Source: Trichomonas vaginalis G3
Lineage: Eukaryota; Parabasalia; Trichomonadida; Trichomonadidae
Direction: 5' to 3'
DNA length: 64,000 nt
Assembly (NCBI RefSeq): GCF_026262505.1
Contig: NC_067205.1
Location: forward strand, 12,648,001 to 12,712,000
Shown here: piece by piece, positions 1 through 10,040 of the stretch
How positions within the stretch are numbered: the stretch's first letter is position 1
Layout: every line of letters starts with the position of its first letter
Made by a program: the position numbers and the translations under genes
The notes under the pieces: generated by a model
Database searches by the model: none
Told to the model about the DNA's origin: nothing
Seen by the model: only the letters and a program-made list of their open reading frames with translations

Positions 1-395
1 GTCGGTTTAGGAGTTGACTTTTGAACAGGAGTTTGTACTTCCATAGGTTCAGGAGTCATTGAAGGTGTTGTTTGTGAAGGCGTTGGTTTTGGCGAAGGTG
101 TTGGAGTTTGTTTAACTTCAACTACTTCAGTATTATTTACAACATTTGCTTTATTTCTTTTCAACATCATAACTGCTCCTGCTGTAGCTAGCAAACCTAG
201 TGGGAGACCATATCTTATATAAGGACTTGACCAAATGCTATTTTTGACAGGAGCTGGTGGAACACCTAACCTTGGTGAGACTGCTCTTTGCCATTGTGCA
301 GCTCGTAAGAAATATTCAATAGGTGCTCCATAATCGTTTGGTAAAGTTTGTTTCACAGATGGTGAAGGTTCACGAGAGCTTGATGAAGAACTCAT
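1..395 (-). CDS. Maverick Pro/Thr-rich membrane-anchored protein, partial
   Basis: An open frame on the minus strand starts at the ATG at 395-393 and runs off the left edge (about 131 codons seen). The N-terminus is serine-rich. A hydrophobic stretch around residues 55-75 (GLPLGLLATAGAVMML) looks like one membrane span, followed by a basic stop-transfer KRNK and a Pro/Thr/Lys-rich tail with repeated TPxP motifs. It is 30 bp upstream of the capsid region's 3' end and on the same strand. A single-span protein with an extended tail next to a capsid gene suggests a virion accessory or membrane-interacting protein; that role is inference. I do not recognise the family. Confidence 0.6.
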   Translation of the reverse strand, partial: MSSSSSSREPSPSVKQTLPNDYGAPIEYFLRAAQWQRAVSPRLGVPPAPVKNSIWSSPYIRYGLPLGLLATAGAVMMLKRNKANVVNNTEVVEVKQTPTPSPKPTPSQTTPSMTPEPMEVQTPVQKSTPKP

Positions 396-425
396 TTATA
401 AGCTTTAAAAATAAACGTTCATCCT

Positions 426-1999
426 TTATTCCTCACCGTCGTCCGTAGCTAAGTTATAGTCATCTAATCTTATTATTGGGATTCCATTAGCACGCACCTG
501 AATGGCAAAGCAACAATCCCTCATAAATCCAATAAGTGGCTTTGGTACGTTTTCAGTTGCTAGTTCAATAGGTCCTTTAACAGACAATTTGTATGTTATT
601 GGAGCAGTAGATGTTTGACCTTGCTGGAAGCAAAAGTCCACTTCTGTTGGAAAACCACATAAGAAATGTGTGTTGTCATAGCTATCCCATTTATGTTCCA
701 CACTACCATCATCCACCAATGACCTCATAACATCTTCATTAAATCCTATCATATCATTGTTTGTATTGCAAGCGTTCGCAACCATTTCATAAAATACAGG
801 TCCATATGATTTTTCAGGTTCTGCAGGCATATTTCCATAAGCTCCCATGGAAAGCTGAAGATATTTAAACTTAGGGTTCTCAAAATTAACATAATAGTTG
901 TCTTTCTTTCTAAATAGTGCCCAAATACTTTTAACATTAATAGGCGTATAAGCTGCTGTAAATGGTGCACTTGAACTATCTGTATTCTTTGAGAATGAAC
1001 CGTCCATAGGAATCCAATCCATAACTTTAACAGGAAAACATAAAGCCTCGTTTGTATAATGTTCTACAAGTTCTGTATAAATGTTAGGGTCTAAAGAAAT
1101 GACTTTGGATTAATGAAACATTCATTAAAATCCATCTTTGTTCGAAATAGTTGCTGGGTTACAGTTGTAATAGTAACTGTTCCACTAGCTTCTACTGCCT
1201 TCGTTATCATAGTGAATGGTTCATTCCATGGAACAAATTTATTTGTCGGTGGATTTGAATCTGAAGCAAATGCAACTTTAAGAGTTGGATTGAAAGCAAT
1301 GATATCATTTACAGATATAGATGTGCATTGTAAGGCGTCGCTACTGAACTTTACTTTAAGCTGAATGTTTCCTGCAAAAGCTGGAATAAATCGAATAGCT
1401 TCTAATGGAAGGAATCTTCTAACAGGAATTCTTAAACGAAGCTTAAAATCAAATGATTTTCCTGCTGTAATTGGACCACTAACAATTTGTCCTGTTCTGC
1501 ATGTTCCCGAATGACTCCATACATCTTCATGTCGAGTCTTTGAGAAAACATCTACTTTCTTTATTTGTTCGGTAGTTTGTGAGTTTGAAGTTATATATGC
1601 TTCTTCTCTTGCGTTGTCTTGAGAATATACGATACGACCATTTGCAAGGATTTGATATCCAGCAACTGCATAGAAAGCGTCATCGAAACCAATCCAAAAT
1701 CCTGGTGGGTTTGTTTTATTGGAACCTGAACCAATTTCTTTATCTACAATAAATTGACCTTCCATTTTATACGTAATGAATGTATTGTAAAGGTCCAACA
1801 TATTTTCACCAGGAGGTGAGAGATTGAATGTTACCCATGTGTTATCTTTAGCAGTTCCAGGTTGTGATGGAATCTTTGCGTCAGAATATTTTCTATTAGT
1901 GTCACCAATTTGAACTGCATTGTCTATGATATCGAAATATGAGCGAATCTGATGAATATGCTCTGCTGGAGTAAATTCGTTTAGCTGTTCGTTCTGCAT
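426..1999 (-). pseudogene. Maverick major capsid protein region (double jelly-roll type)
   Basis: This region carries the main capsid protein of the element, broken in this copy. The N-terminal half has the style of a first jelly roll: a strand-rich segment with WVTFNLSPPGENMLD, then a central RIPVRRFLPLEAIRF segment as in Polinton and nucleocytoplasmic-virus capsids. The C-terminal half has a second strand-rich domain ending in an acidic tail. Total size fits the 500-600 residue Polinton capsids. It lies between the membrane-anchored protein and small accessory genes on the same strand. The family assignment rests on segment style, size and context rather than on an alignment. Confidence 0.7.
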
Positions 2000-2026
2000 G
2001 TATTTACTTCGGATAAAAATATCTAT

Positions 2027-2455
2027 TTACTTCATTATTCTCACTCTTCTTCTTGGCATTCGTGGTGGAAGTTGTTTCTTGACATTTTCAATGAACTGTA
2101 CATTCTCTTTTGTCTCAACTTCTTTCACTGGTGGGTCAGGGTTCTTTGACTCGGTTTGTTTTTCAATGAAATTCACGAACTTTGCAATAAGCTCTTGGTT
2201 CGTTATTGAAAGTACATCTGGCTTCTTTTCTTCTGGTTCTTTTGGTGGCTCAGTTTGAACAGAAGGTTTTATATGGGCTTCGCCCTCGGTGCCATGCACC
2301 TTAATGTTGTCGCTTTCTGCATTCGCTAATGGAACCTTTCTTTTTCTTACGTATATTTTACCATCTTTACTCTGACTTACGTAATAGAAAGGATGTTGTA
2401 TTCCTCTTGCGTCATTTAATATAATAGACTCTCGCTCTGATTTTGACAAGCTCAT
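2027..2455 (-). CDS. Maverick small accessory protein, function unknown
   Basis: A 142-codon open frame with ATG at 2455. The middle is low complexity, rich in Glu, Lys and Pro (TEPPKEPEEKKPD), and the end is basic (PPRMPRRRVRIMK). The basic tail could bind nucleic acid or the capsid interior; this is inference. It ends 28 bp before the capsid region and runs in the same direction, so the two may be co-expressed. The coding sequence includes a mini-palindrome pair (GGGCTTCGCCC at 2275-2285, GGTGCCATGCACC at 2288-2300), which resembles an insertion inside the low-complexity part. I do not recognise a named family. Confidence 0.6.
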   Translation of the reverse strand: MSLSKSERESIILNDARGIQHPFYYVSQSKDGKIYVRKRKVPLANAESDNIKVHGTEGEAHIKPSVQTEPPKEPEEKKPDVLSITNQELIAKFVNFIEKQTESKNPDPPVKEVETKENVQFIENVKKQLPPRMPRRRVRIMK

Positions 2456-2500
2456 TTTACATCGGTTAAAGTTTTAAGTTAGATTTTTATCCGCAGTCAA

Positions 2501-2773
2501 ATGACTCAGACAAGTCATATGGACAAGACCCAAGGGGTCATAGATGTTGAAGCATTGAAGAAAGAAATTCGCGAGCAAATTTTATCCGAACTGAAGGAAC
2601 AAAAACAAGAACAAAAGCCAGAGAAACCAAAGAGAAAACTTAGTGAAAAACAACTTGCTGCATTAGCTGCTGGAAGACAAAAGAACCCACGTTTGCTGGC
2701 GAAGAAAGCTAGAGAAGAAGCAAAAGCAAAGGAAGAACAAAAAGCTAAAGAAGCTGAAGCAAAGAAAGAGTAA
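2501..2773 (+). CDS. Maverick Lys/Glu-rich helical protein
   Basis: A 90-codon frame on the plus strand, divergent from the preceding gene with a 45-bp gap. From about residue 15 onward it is almost entirely Lys, Glu, Ala, Leu and Gln, predicting one long charged helix or coiled coil, with a conserved-looking LSEKQLAALAAGRQKNPRLLAKK block in the middle. Such small basic helical proteins in this position may be DNA-condensing or scaffold-like, which is inference only. Two in-frame ATGs (2501 and 2519) exist; the second would remove six residues. Confidence 0.6.
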   Translation: MTQTSHMDKTQGVIDVEALKKEIREQILSELKEQKQEQKPEKPKRKLSEKQLAALAAGRQKNPRLLAKKAREEAKAKEEQKAKEAEAKKE

Positions 2774-2796
2774 ATGGTTTATTTTATCCGAATTAA

Positions 2797-3501
2797 ATGT
2801 ATAGACAAATACCTTTAACTGTTGCGTTCAGTAGTGAAAACCCTGACGTCAAAATAAAGGGGAACAGAGTAACGTTTAAGTTTCCAACAGACTGGATTGT
2901 GAACATAAATGAAGAGAAGTACATTGGCATAACATCTATGTATATAACACGTGCTTTCAGAAAGGTTGACTTTATACTTCAAGTCGAGATAGAAAATGAC
3001 GAACAGTCTTTAAGCGCCCAAAACATTCACATATACAAATACTTTAAAGACGATACAACATTGTTGCAATGTATGATTTCATTTAATGAGATGTTCGAGA
3101 AAAAGTTCAACATTGAAGTACAAACTTTACAGCCTTTACGTGAGTTTCTTGCACAACTGAAGGAAGAAGGTAGTCGGCCACAACTTATAGACTTTCATTA
3201 TGAATTTAATGAAAATGAAGATGGAACTCATGACTGTCAATTCATTGTATTCTCACCATTCAATGAAGTCGCTAAAGAGAAAGAAAATCCATTACGTATA
3301 AGATTTCAAATCTCTGAACCAAGTGATGATTTCAAGAATGTTTTCAATTATGATGCAATGCTTCCGAGGAAAAATGAATTTTCAAAGATTGTAACACCTG
3401 GCATTTGGGATAGAAAGCAAGCTATATTATATTCAAACTTAAGTAAGGGAGTTGAAAATGAGTTCATTGGTCATACAAGAACTTCACCACTTCCTAACTA
3501 A
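2797..3501 (+). CDS. Maverick putative capsid-related beta-rich protein
   Basis: A 234-codon frame beginning with ATG at 2797, 24 bp after the Lys/Glu-rich gene. It is beta-rich, and its C-terminal segment (QAILYSNLSKGVENEFIGHT) resembles in style the C-terminal segment of the 18,232-19,113 gene (IVIKSSISEFAEESILCL). It also fits the pattern, seen in small single-domain capsid proteins of DNA viruses, of a surface strand followed by a short basic end. This suggests a minor capsid or penton-related role. No alignment could be run, so the call is tentative. Confidence 0.45.
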   Translation: MYRQIPLTVAFSSENPDVKIKGNRVTFKFPTDWIVNINEEKYIGITSMYITRAFRKVDFILQVEIENDEQSLSAQNIHIYKYFKDDTTLLQCMISFNEMFEKKFNIEVQTLQPLREFLAQLKEEGSRPQLIDFHYEFNENEDGTHDCQFIVFSPFNEVAKEKENPLRIRFQISEPSDDFKNVFNYDAMLPRKNEFSKIVTPGIWDRKQAILYSNLSKGVENEFIGHTRTSPLPN

Positions 3502-3540
3502 TACTTAAATTTGGCTTCAATCGTGAGTTTTTGGATAGAC

Positions 3541-3648
3541 ATGTTCTCCACTCATGACCATAACTGCCCAGTGTTCTTACCTCCAGACCATAAGGACTGT
3601 CTCTACATTGAAGCACAACTCTTAAACTCTACCATCGCAGTATTGTAA
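3541..3648 (+). CDS. Small ORF of 35 codons in the Maverick
   Basis: An ATG-initiated frame of 35 residues with a His/Cys cluster (THDHNC and DHKDC). It lies in the only sizeable gap between the capsid-side genes and the polymerase. The composition is less AT-biased than a random frame here and the His/Cys spacing could bind metal, but a chance ORF cannot be excluded. Confidence 0.25.
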   Translation: MFSTHDHNCPVFLPPDHKDCLYIEAQLLNSTIAVL

Positions 3649-3677
3649 AATCTACGCTAGCTTTATTTTTATCACGA

Positions 3678-3749
3678 ATGACCTCATTGCTGACAAAAAT
3701 AAATGACCTCATTCATGACCTCATTGCTGACAAAAATAAATGACCTCAG
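3678..3749. repeat. Tandem 37-bp repeat, about two units
   Basis: The unit ATGACCTCATTGCTGACAAA plus AATAAATGACCTCATTC occurs at 3678 and again from 3715, with the ATGACCTCA core seen four times. It overlaps the last codons of the polymerase frame, which ends at 3746 on the minus strand, so repeat growth touches the polymerase 3' end. Confidence 0.75.
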
Positions 3750-6700
3750 AACTTCAACTTACGAATAAAGCTTGTTTTAGTCGTTATTGAGAAGTTAAAC
3801 TTCTCTTCAAAGCAAGGTTGACATGACTTACATAAGTCAAATCCAATCTCTTGACCGTCATAAAGTGCTTTATAAAGTTTCATGACACTGAACTCAGAGT
3901 CTTTGTCAAATTTTCCTTGCGGAACCATTAAACCTTTATCTTCATTGTAATAGCATTGTATAGCTTCAGGAAACATTTCATTAGCGGTTAAAGCAATAAC
4001 ATCTTGCTTCACGCCTTTCATTCTGCAGTGAAATGCAACTTCATTTAAATCGTTAGTGAGTAAGTCTATGTAGGTCTTCTTTCCACAAAATATTGACTTG
4101 TATGCTAAACTTTGTTTTCCAGGTGTTATTTCTGCGAAGTCGCTATGAAACTGACCAAGGTTTTTACCAATGAGAACTCTTCCATAACGTTTCTCAAACT
4201 CTTCAGCTAAACGAGGGATATCTTCATTGTAGAGATGCATACTGTCGGTATCGCTATAAAAGATGTCCATTCCTAAGTCTTCAGCAGTACAGAATACTTC
4301 ACACATTATTCTCTTCGACATAGATAGAATGTTAACACCAAATGGACAGAAGTTAAAGTGTCTGCAAATGCTTTTCGTTAGCTTGAAAATAGTTTTATCT
4401 GAACCATCCAAACCTTCGAACTTCACTATATGGTTGTAATTTCTTATAGCATATCTTATAGCATCTTTGTCATCTACTATGGTTATTTTTGACTCAATAG
4501 GAGATAAAATGGTTTTGCCATAAATGCTGTTCAGAATGAGTTTTATAATTTCTTGTAATGGGTTTTCTTCTTTCTTATACTTTAACCTTAACTCAAACAA
4601 TTTCTTAACTTCATCTCTTATTCTCAAATCTCTGTTTCCATCGTAATAGTATCCTTGCAACACTTCACATTTGACACCTTGATATTTTATGAGGTCTTGT
4701 AATGTTATATGGTCAACATACATTAAACAGCAAGTGTTTGAACTTCTGGGAACGTTAAGTTCTGGATTTAGTTCAGGGTCACAAACTATTAAAGGAAAGT
4801 GTCTGTGTATACCAATCTCTGTTATCTTAATGAGAACAAAGAAGCCAGACATAAACTTTTCACCAATGGGTTCCTTTTGGTCGTCATCGAATAAATGTCT
4901 CATGAGATACTCTGTGCTTAGCATCTCATCCTTCATAACCTTTGGAATTCCTTCCAAAGTATAAAGTCTTGCTATAGCTGATGGATATAATGAAACAGCG
5001 TCGAAATCAGCAATGAGTTTCTTTTCGCTCTTTTGTTTCATGTTATCTGACAGCATACATCTTCCACCTTGAATGCATCTCGAAATAAATTCTCTTGGTT
5101 TATTTGAGAGGTCATAAAGATTTCCATTCGGGAAGTACACTCTGTTCTCAAATAATTTGTTAGCAATAAAACAAATACTAACGTAGTCATAAACGTTTAA
5201 ATCAAACTCTTTCAATAAGTCATTGCGGAACTTTACAAAACCTTCTCTTAAAATTCTTACATCTTGTTTGCAGTAAAACGTGCTATATTTTTCTAAGTCG
5301 AAGTGGTTCTCATCTATTCTGCAACCTTTGATGGAATCTATGTTCTTCATGAACGTTTCAATATCTTTTACAAACTTACACGCTTCAGAAATGACACCAG
5401 TTCTGTTGTCATTTGCTAACAAAGTACTGCTGTAGTAGTTGTATGGAAATACTTCTTTCGGTCCTGTTTGTAAGTTAAACATAGCAGGAAATAGTTTAAG
5501 CTTCTTATTTATAACACTGTAAGAGTCTTTTATAATAATTGCCCGTCCTTTATATAAACCAGTTATTTGCATTGTTCGTGAACCTTTAATGATGGGAGTT
5601 CCTTTCACTTCTGTCATGTGTCTTAAGATGAAGTTTATATCATAACTGAGGTTATGGAAATATATTAAACTCTTGTCAGGAAGTCGCTCCAAAAATTCTG
5701 TTGCAGTTTGACCCCATATGCTTTCACTCACTGAACCATCTTCACTGTCAAACAGATGTTAAAAGCTTTATGAAAGCCATCGGTACTGCACTCAAAGTCA
5801 GCAAAGAAAACGTGCTCAGGAATGAACTTGCACTTATTTTTATTTACTTCTTTTGACTCTGCTTTCTTCTTCAGTTGTACACAATACTTTGGAGCATATG
5901 TCAAATCTTTAAATGGTGCAAGGTTCTGTTTATATAAGTCAGTCGTATATGTGAAAAGTTCTCCATAAGAAATAGGTTCGAAATATTTGCACTCCCACAA
6001 TGTTTTCATAACATCCCATAACGGTGTTGTTCTATCATAACGAACTACATATTTGTTCTCTCTCTTTGTATAAATCTTCATCTGTTTCTCAATGTTCATT
6101 CCACCACAAGCTTTGAGAATTTCTTTATAGTTTCGAATGAAGTATGTTGTCATTGGTAATCTTTCATTTAGCATGTAGTGGTGTTCAACAAGAAGTAAGT
6201 CAATAGTTCGAGCAGTTTCACATTCTTTTGGTATGTAGTGAATTATTCTGTTATCTTTGGAGTTGTCGAAATAACCAATGGTAACATTAAATGCTATACC
6301 AGTTGCGTCAGAAATTTCTTGTACTTTACTTTGAGGAAAGTCTCTAACACGAATGACTTCTCTCATGTGGTCAATAGTTTCTTCATTTACTCCAGCCTGA
6401 ATGCAAGCATAAACGAAACAATTGTCTTCTGTCATAAGTGTTGCAGTTCTTTTGTTCAGTTCATTGAAGATTTGGTAGCGTTCAAGATTTATAGGTAATG
6501 TGCAAAGATACTTCCAGAACTGACCGCTTCTCTTCTTATAAAACTTCTTTTCACCAAGGATTTCATTCCAGAAGTCATCTATATCTTGTTTATCTCCTGT
6601 TTGTTTAAGTCTGTTCAATAATCTTTTCTGTTTCTGTCAGTGTGCTTTCATCTCTATATGGTCGCTTCTGTGGCTTTCCTTTCTTTACATCTGACATCGT

Positions 6701-7564
6701 TAAGCCTTCATATTCTGTTAAATCATACATCTTTATTTCAGTAAGATTCTTTATGTTTGTCAAGAAGAAGTCATAGTGCATTTCAACAATACCTGCAGCA
6801 TTTGCTTCTATCTCTGATATAAAGTTCTCCTTCAAGAGCTGATGTAGTAATGTTCCAATATTATTGAGGTTTAACGTAGAACATTCATACTTTCCACCAA
6901 GTTTATAACATACCATCCATCTCTGTTGTGAGTTTATTTTAATCTTCTCTAAGAGTCTCATGAAAACCTTACCGAAATGTTTGTGTAAGTAGTCTCTGTT
7001 TGGTTCATCTAAAGCTTCGATGTTAAAGTCAATGAGTCTATTGCCTGACTTCACATTTCTCTTCCTATTCTCTTCATCTTTCTTTAACCATCTCTCACCT
7101 TCTTTTGGTTTGTCGTCAATGGAACGAATGACATCGTTAGCTTTGCGAACTTGTTCTATAGCATTTTTAAACATCTCTCTTCTCTGTTGTTTCAGTGTGT
7201 CATCTCTCTTTCGTGTTTCACCAACGTTTGAGTTCGTAAGTTCAAACATCTCTTGACGAACATCATGAGAAAGAGCTTTACGAGTATGACCAACGTTCGC
7301 ATTTGTTATGTCAAACATCTCACGCCTTACTTCATGAGGTATTGAACGTCTATGATATAAGTCAATAGCAACGTCATTTAAAGGAAATGCTCTTGCATTT
7401 ATGAACTCATGAATTCTATCATAAGTTATTTCACCATTGTAGTCATTGAGGATGTCAGCGAGTGCTTTTTTGTTTGTCGCGTAATGTTTTGCAACATCTA
7501 TGTTAGCTTCTGTAAGAAGTTGTTTTATTTCCGAGTGTTCTAACTTAGACAACTTCCGATACAT
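3746..7564 (-). pseudogene. Maverick protein-primed family B DNA polymerase region
   Basis: This region carries the replicative polymerase of the element and is broken in this copy (about two breaks). Order along the protein: an N-terminal ~320-residue charged domain; a 3'-5' exonuclease with Exo I (FFADFECSTDG), Exo II (YFHNLSYDINF) and Exo III (YCKQDVRIL); then the polymerase domain with motif A (DFDAVSLYPS, near 4,980-5,015), motif B (LNSIYG, near 4,520-4,540) and motif C (YSDTDS, near 4,239-4,256). The exonuclease-then-palm order and combined size of about 1,270 codons fit the protein-primed polymerases of Polintons. It would copy the element's linear DNA from a terminal protein. Confidence 0.9.
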
Positions 7565-7656
7565 CTTTAGTAGGAAATAAAAAAATATTTTTTTGAAAAA
7601 ATTAGATTAGATTTTTTTTAAGTTATTTTTCAAAATAATTTAATATTTTTATTTTA

Positions 7657-8130
7657 ATGAAACACATGCAAGATTGCAAGTTCTTTTCATACAATGCTCT
7701 CGCTACTGCCATCAAGAATGAGTTCAATGGTGCTTCAAACGTTAATGTTATCTTTAACAAGAAGTTTGTGAAAGAATCTAAGTTTGGTCAGTATGTCAGA
7801 CCATTAGCTATTGTCATTGACCGCAAACGTTATACTTCACAAGAGTTAGCAGTAGTTTTGAAACAAAAGGGTTTCTTCGTGAATGTCAAAGATACTCATT
7901 ATACTGTCATAAAGAACTCTAACATTGACTTCTTCAGTATTGCTATGAATCTTTCCGAACAGAAAGAATATAAGAAGGGTGAAACAAATGTGAAATATTA
8001 TCCTTCATCTCTGAAGACAATAACGAACAAAGATGTTATACAGAAATTCTTACCAAAGGTTGAAGAAGCTTCTATTGACATTGACGAAGAAAGTGAAATG
8101 GTTGAAGAAATTGACCCTGACGTCATTTAA
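7657..8130 (+). CDS. Maverick protein of 157 residues, function unknown
   Basis: The ATG at 7657 follows a very AT-rich leader. The protein is a compact alpha/beta-looking domain (residues 1-130) followed by an acidic tail (DIDEESEMVEEIDPD). It stands alone on the plus strand between the polymerase region and the KilA-N genes, which run the other way. The acidic tail could bind a basic partner or mimic DNA; that is speculation. I do not recognise the family. Confidence 0.55.
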   Translation: MKHMQDCKFFSYNALATAIKNEFNGASNVNVIFNKKFVKESKFGQYVRPLAIVIDRKRYTSQELAVVLKQKGFFVNVKDTHYTVIKNSNIDFFSIAMNLSEQKEYKKGETNVKYYPSSLKTITNKDVIQKFLPKVEEASIDIDEESEMVEEIDPDVI

Positions 8131-8146
8131 GCAAAAATATATTTTT

Positions 8147-8974
8147 TTATTCTTCCTCTTTGAAGTTATCGAAATATTCTGTTATTTTTTCCTTCAGTAA
8201 TGGTAAGTCTTCTTTGAATGTAAGTATTGTGCAACCTTTGATGTCATAGTGTGTTTGAGGAAGAGTACTTTTGACAATTTCCTTTATTTGCTCATTCGGT
8301 GTCATTGAAATCGGTAAGTTTTCACGATAGAACCAGTTTCTGTCAGATTTGTAAATCTTAGCAAGGTCATAAAAGCTCTTGTTGTTTCTTCTGACTAAAT
8401 GCAACATAACCATATCTTTATCTTCTTCTTTCTCCAACTCTTCAGTATATATCATATACTTATAACTCTTTTCCTTTCCTTTTGGTACTGAACGTGGTAT
8501 TCTTTTCTGTATGCTTTTGTCTTTGGATTCAATGACTTCATCTTTTGCTTGAAGTTTCTTTTCCATCTCTCCACGTTCTGCTTTATATAGTTCATCTAAC
8601 ATCATGAAAATATAACAAGCATAACGAGGTGAAGCCCACATTGCTACAGCATTTACTAAAAGTCTATGAACATAATATCCTTTCAAACCAGGTGCCAAAT
8701 TCTTGCGATTTTCATACGGAATCTCTTCTCTCGGTTTTCCGAGGGAAGCAATCATATGAGGAAATTCTTCTAAAAGTTCTTTTGTCTGTTGGTTTTCAAA
8801 CCAATGATATGCTTGCTTTGTAGAACGAAGAGCATTCATTATACTTTGCATTTGGTACATGTCATCTTTGACCGAACGAATGAGGCGAAGTTGTTTGTTA
8901 TATTGTATGTATTCATATTCTTCATTTATGGCTTCATGAACGATAGCAGTTGTTGTGTTCTCTGATGTTGACAT
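8147..8974 (-). CDS. KilA-N domain protein of the Maverick
   Basis: An open frame of 275 codons from the ATG at 8974 (an upstream TTG would add six residues but lies in a leader shared with other genes). Residues ~30-140 match the KilA-N DNA-binding domain: AYHWFENQQTKELL, then NLAPGLKGYYVHRLLVN and AVAMWASPRYACYIFMML, the usual WF-N, GYYVH and A-WASP signatures. A charged coiled coil follows, then a C-terminal domain (FYRENLPISM) reminiscent of the extra C-terminal domains of viral KilA-N proteins. KilA-N proteins in large DNA viruses and mobile elements are DNA-binding regulators. The neighbour at 9,063 is a second KilA-N gene with the same leader, so the pair may arise from duplication. 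Confidence 0.8.
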   Translation of the reverse strand: MSTSENTTTAIVHEAINEEYEYIQYNKQLRLIRSVKDDMYQMQSIMNALRSTKQAYHWFENQQTKELLEEFPHMIASLGKPREEIPYENRKNLAPGLKGYYVHRLLVNAVAMWASPRYACYIFMMLDELYKAERGEMEKKLQAKDEVIESKDKSIQKRIPRSVPKGKEKSYKYMIYTEELEKEEDKDMVMLHLVRRNNKSFYDLAKIYKSDRNWFYRENLPISMTPNEQIKEIVKSTLPQTHYDIKGCTILTFKEDLPLLKEKITEYFDNFKEEE

Positions 8975-9030
8975 TACTGTCTTTACATACAAAATAAAAA
9001 AATAAATAAAAATAAAACTAACTTTATTTT
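8975..9030 (-). promoter_or_regulatory. Shared leader/promoter-like block, copy 1
   Basis: Immediately before the ATG of the KilA-N gene, the minus strand reads TTTTATTTTGTATGTAAAG followed by ACAGT. The same block precedes the genes starting at 9,674 and 10,963. A further AT-rich stretch (TAAATAAAAATAAAACTAAC in plus orientation) is shared with the 10,963 gene. Conservation of noncoding leader sequence across three unrelated frames suggests a common promoter. Confidence 0.5.
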
Positions 9031-9062
9031 CTGACTTTCACAAAAGACCAAAAATAAACGCT

Positions 9063-9674
9063 TTACATGTATTTTTCAGCAACTTCGTCAAATAATTTTA
9101 TAGCTTTATCTATCTCATCTACTTCAAACGTTTCTTTACCTTTCATGGGAGCACCATACATTTTCTCAAAAACTTCAAGCAGTTCTGTTTCAGCAGCTCT
9201 CATATCATTAACGAACACAACCTTGACTCTATTGACTGTACTGTCATATCTTTGAGTTATATTATATGTTCTTCCTATCTTATATCTCTTTGTATTGAAG
9301 TCCTTCGGTTTCTGAACGATGTAAAGTAAGCCTTCACTGCAACGTTCTGAGTCGAATGAACCATATGTTATGAAGTTATATCCAACAACTGGGTCTAACC
9401 ATAACAAAACTATTGGTATAAGACTTTTGTCTATAAGATATGCTCTTGTTCCATGAAATGCTACTGATATCATAAGCTCAGGATTTCTTGTCAAAATTTT
9501 CTGAGTTGAAGCATTTCTAACCCAGTCGTTTGTTTTCTTTCCAGATGGAGATATAATGTCTGACAAAGAATATTTGTTGTATTTCTTTGAGTATCTTACG
9601 TTTAAATCACCTATTCTAACCACTTTGGTGTCATTGTCTATCTTTCTAACTGTTTCAAACTCAATGTTTGTCAT
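9063..9674 (-). CDS. KilA-N plus T5orf172 (GIY-YIG-like) protein of the Maverick
   Basis: 203 codons from the ATG at 9674, six codons inside the longest frame, chosen because the preceding bases belong to the shared leader. Residues ~20-100 are a KilA-N-like domain (NDWVRNASTQKIL, then LIDKSLIPIVLLWLDPVVGYNF). Residues ~115-200 match the T5orf172/MUG113 branch of the GIY-YIG fold: GLLYIVQKP, then RYKIGRT, then a late AETELLEVFEKMYG and a final KGKETFEV. Proteins of this architecture occur in poxviruses, other large DNA viruses and phages and are thought to bind or nick DNA; the function in Mavericks is not known to me. It may regulate or process element DNA. Confidence 0.75.
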   Translation of the reverse strand: MTNIEFETVRKIDNDTKVVRIGDLNVRYSKKYNKYSLSDIISPSGKKTNDWVRNASTQKILTRNPELMISVAFHGTRAYLIDKSLIPIVLLWLDPVVGYNFITYGSFDSERCSEGLLYIVQKPKDFNTKRYKIGRTYNITQRYDSTVNRVKVVFVNDMRAAETELLEVFEKMYGAPMKGKETFEVDEIDKAIKLFDEVAEKYM

Positions 9675-9700
9675 TACTGTCTTTACATACAAAATAAAAA
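9672..9700 (-). promoter_or_regulatory. Shared leader/promoter-like block, copy 2
   Basis: The same ATTTTGTATGTAAAGACAGT leader as before the 8,974 start abuts the ATG at 9,674. Confidence 0.5.
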
Positions 9701-10022
9701 TTTTTCTTAGAAAAAAAATTAGCGTTATTTTTTTATCTTAAGGAAAATTCATGATTTTTGTTGCTGAATTCAATAAAAATATATTTTAGGTGAAGAGGTG
9801 AGATTTCACCTGTTTTCTCACCTAATTTTTCACCCCAGTTATTTTATAAGCGTTTTACATGGTAAACGTTATTTTTTAAATTTTGTGAAAACTCAACGGT
9901 TTGACACATGCCCTAAAAATTATTTTACTCAGAATTTTGTTGCTGAATTCAATAAAAATATATTTTAGGTGAAGAGGTGAGATTTCACCAGTTTTCTCAC
10001 CTAATTTTTCACCCCAGTTATT
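9675..10022. other. Gene-free Maverick spacer with GGTGA/TCACC elements
   Basis: About 350 bp without a gene. It contains both units of a 106-bp direct repeat, each built around clustered GGTGA and TCACC pentamers able to pair, and the leader of the 9,674 gene. The unit nearer 10,023 is directly downstream of a minus-strand gene. Confidence 0.7.
9756..9861. repeat. 106-bp direct repeat, unit 1
   Basis: This unit is nearly identical to 9,935-10,040, starting TTTTGTTGCTGAATTCAATA and ending AAGCGTTTTACATG. It holds AGGTGAAGAGGTGAGATTTC at 9,788 followed by three TCACC pentamers. Confidence 0.85.
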
Positions 10023-10040
10023 TTATAAGCGTTTTACATG
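9935..10040. repeat. 106-bp direct repeat, unit 2
   Basis: Second unit, 179 bp downstream of the first. Its last ~18 bp encode the C-terminus of the minus-strand frame ending at 10,023, so unit 1 appears to be a noncoding copy of a gene's 3' end plus its downstream hairpin element. Confidence 0.85.
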
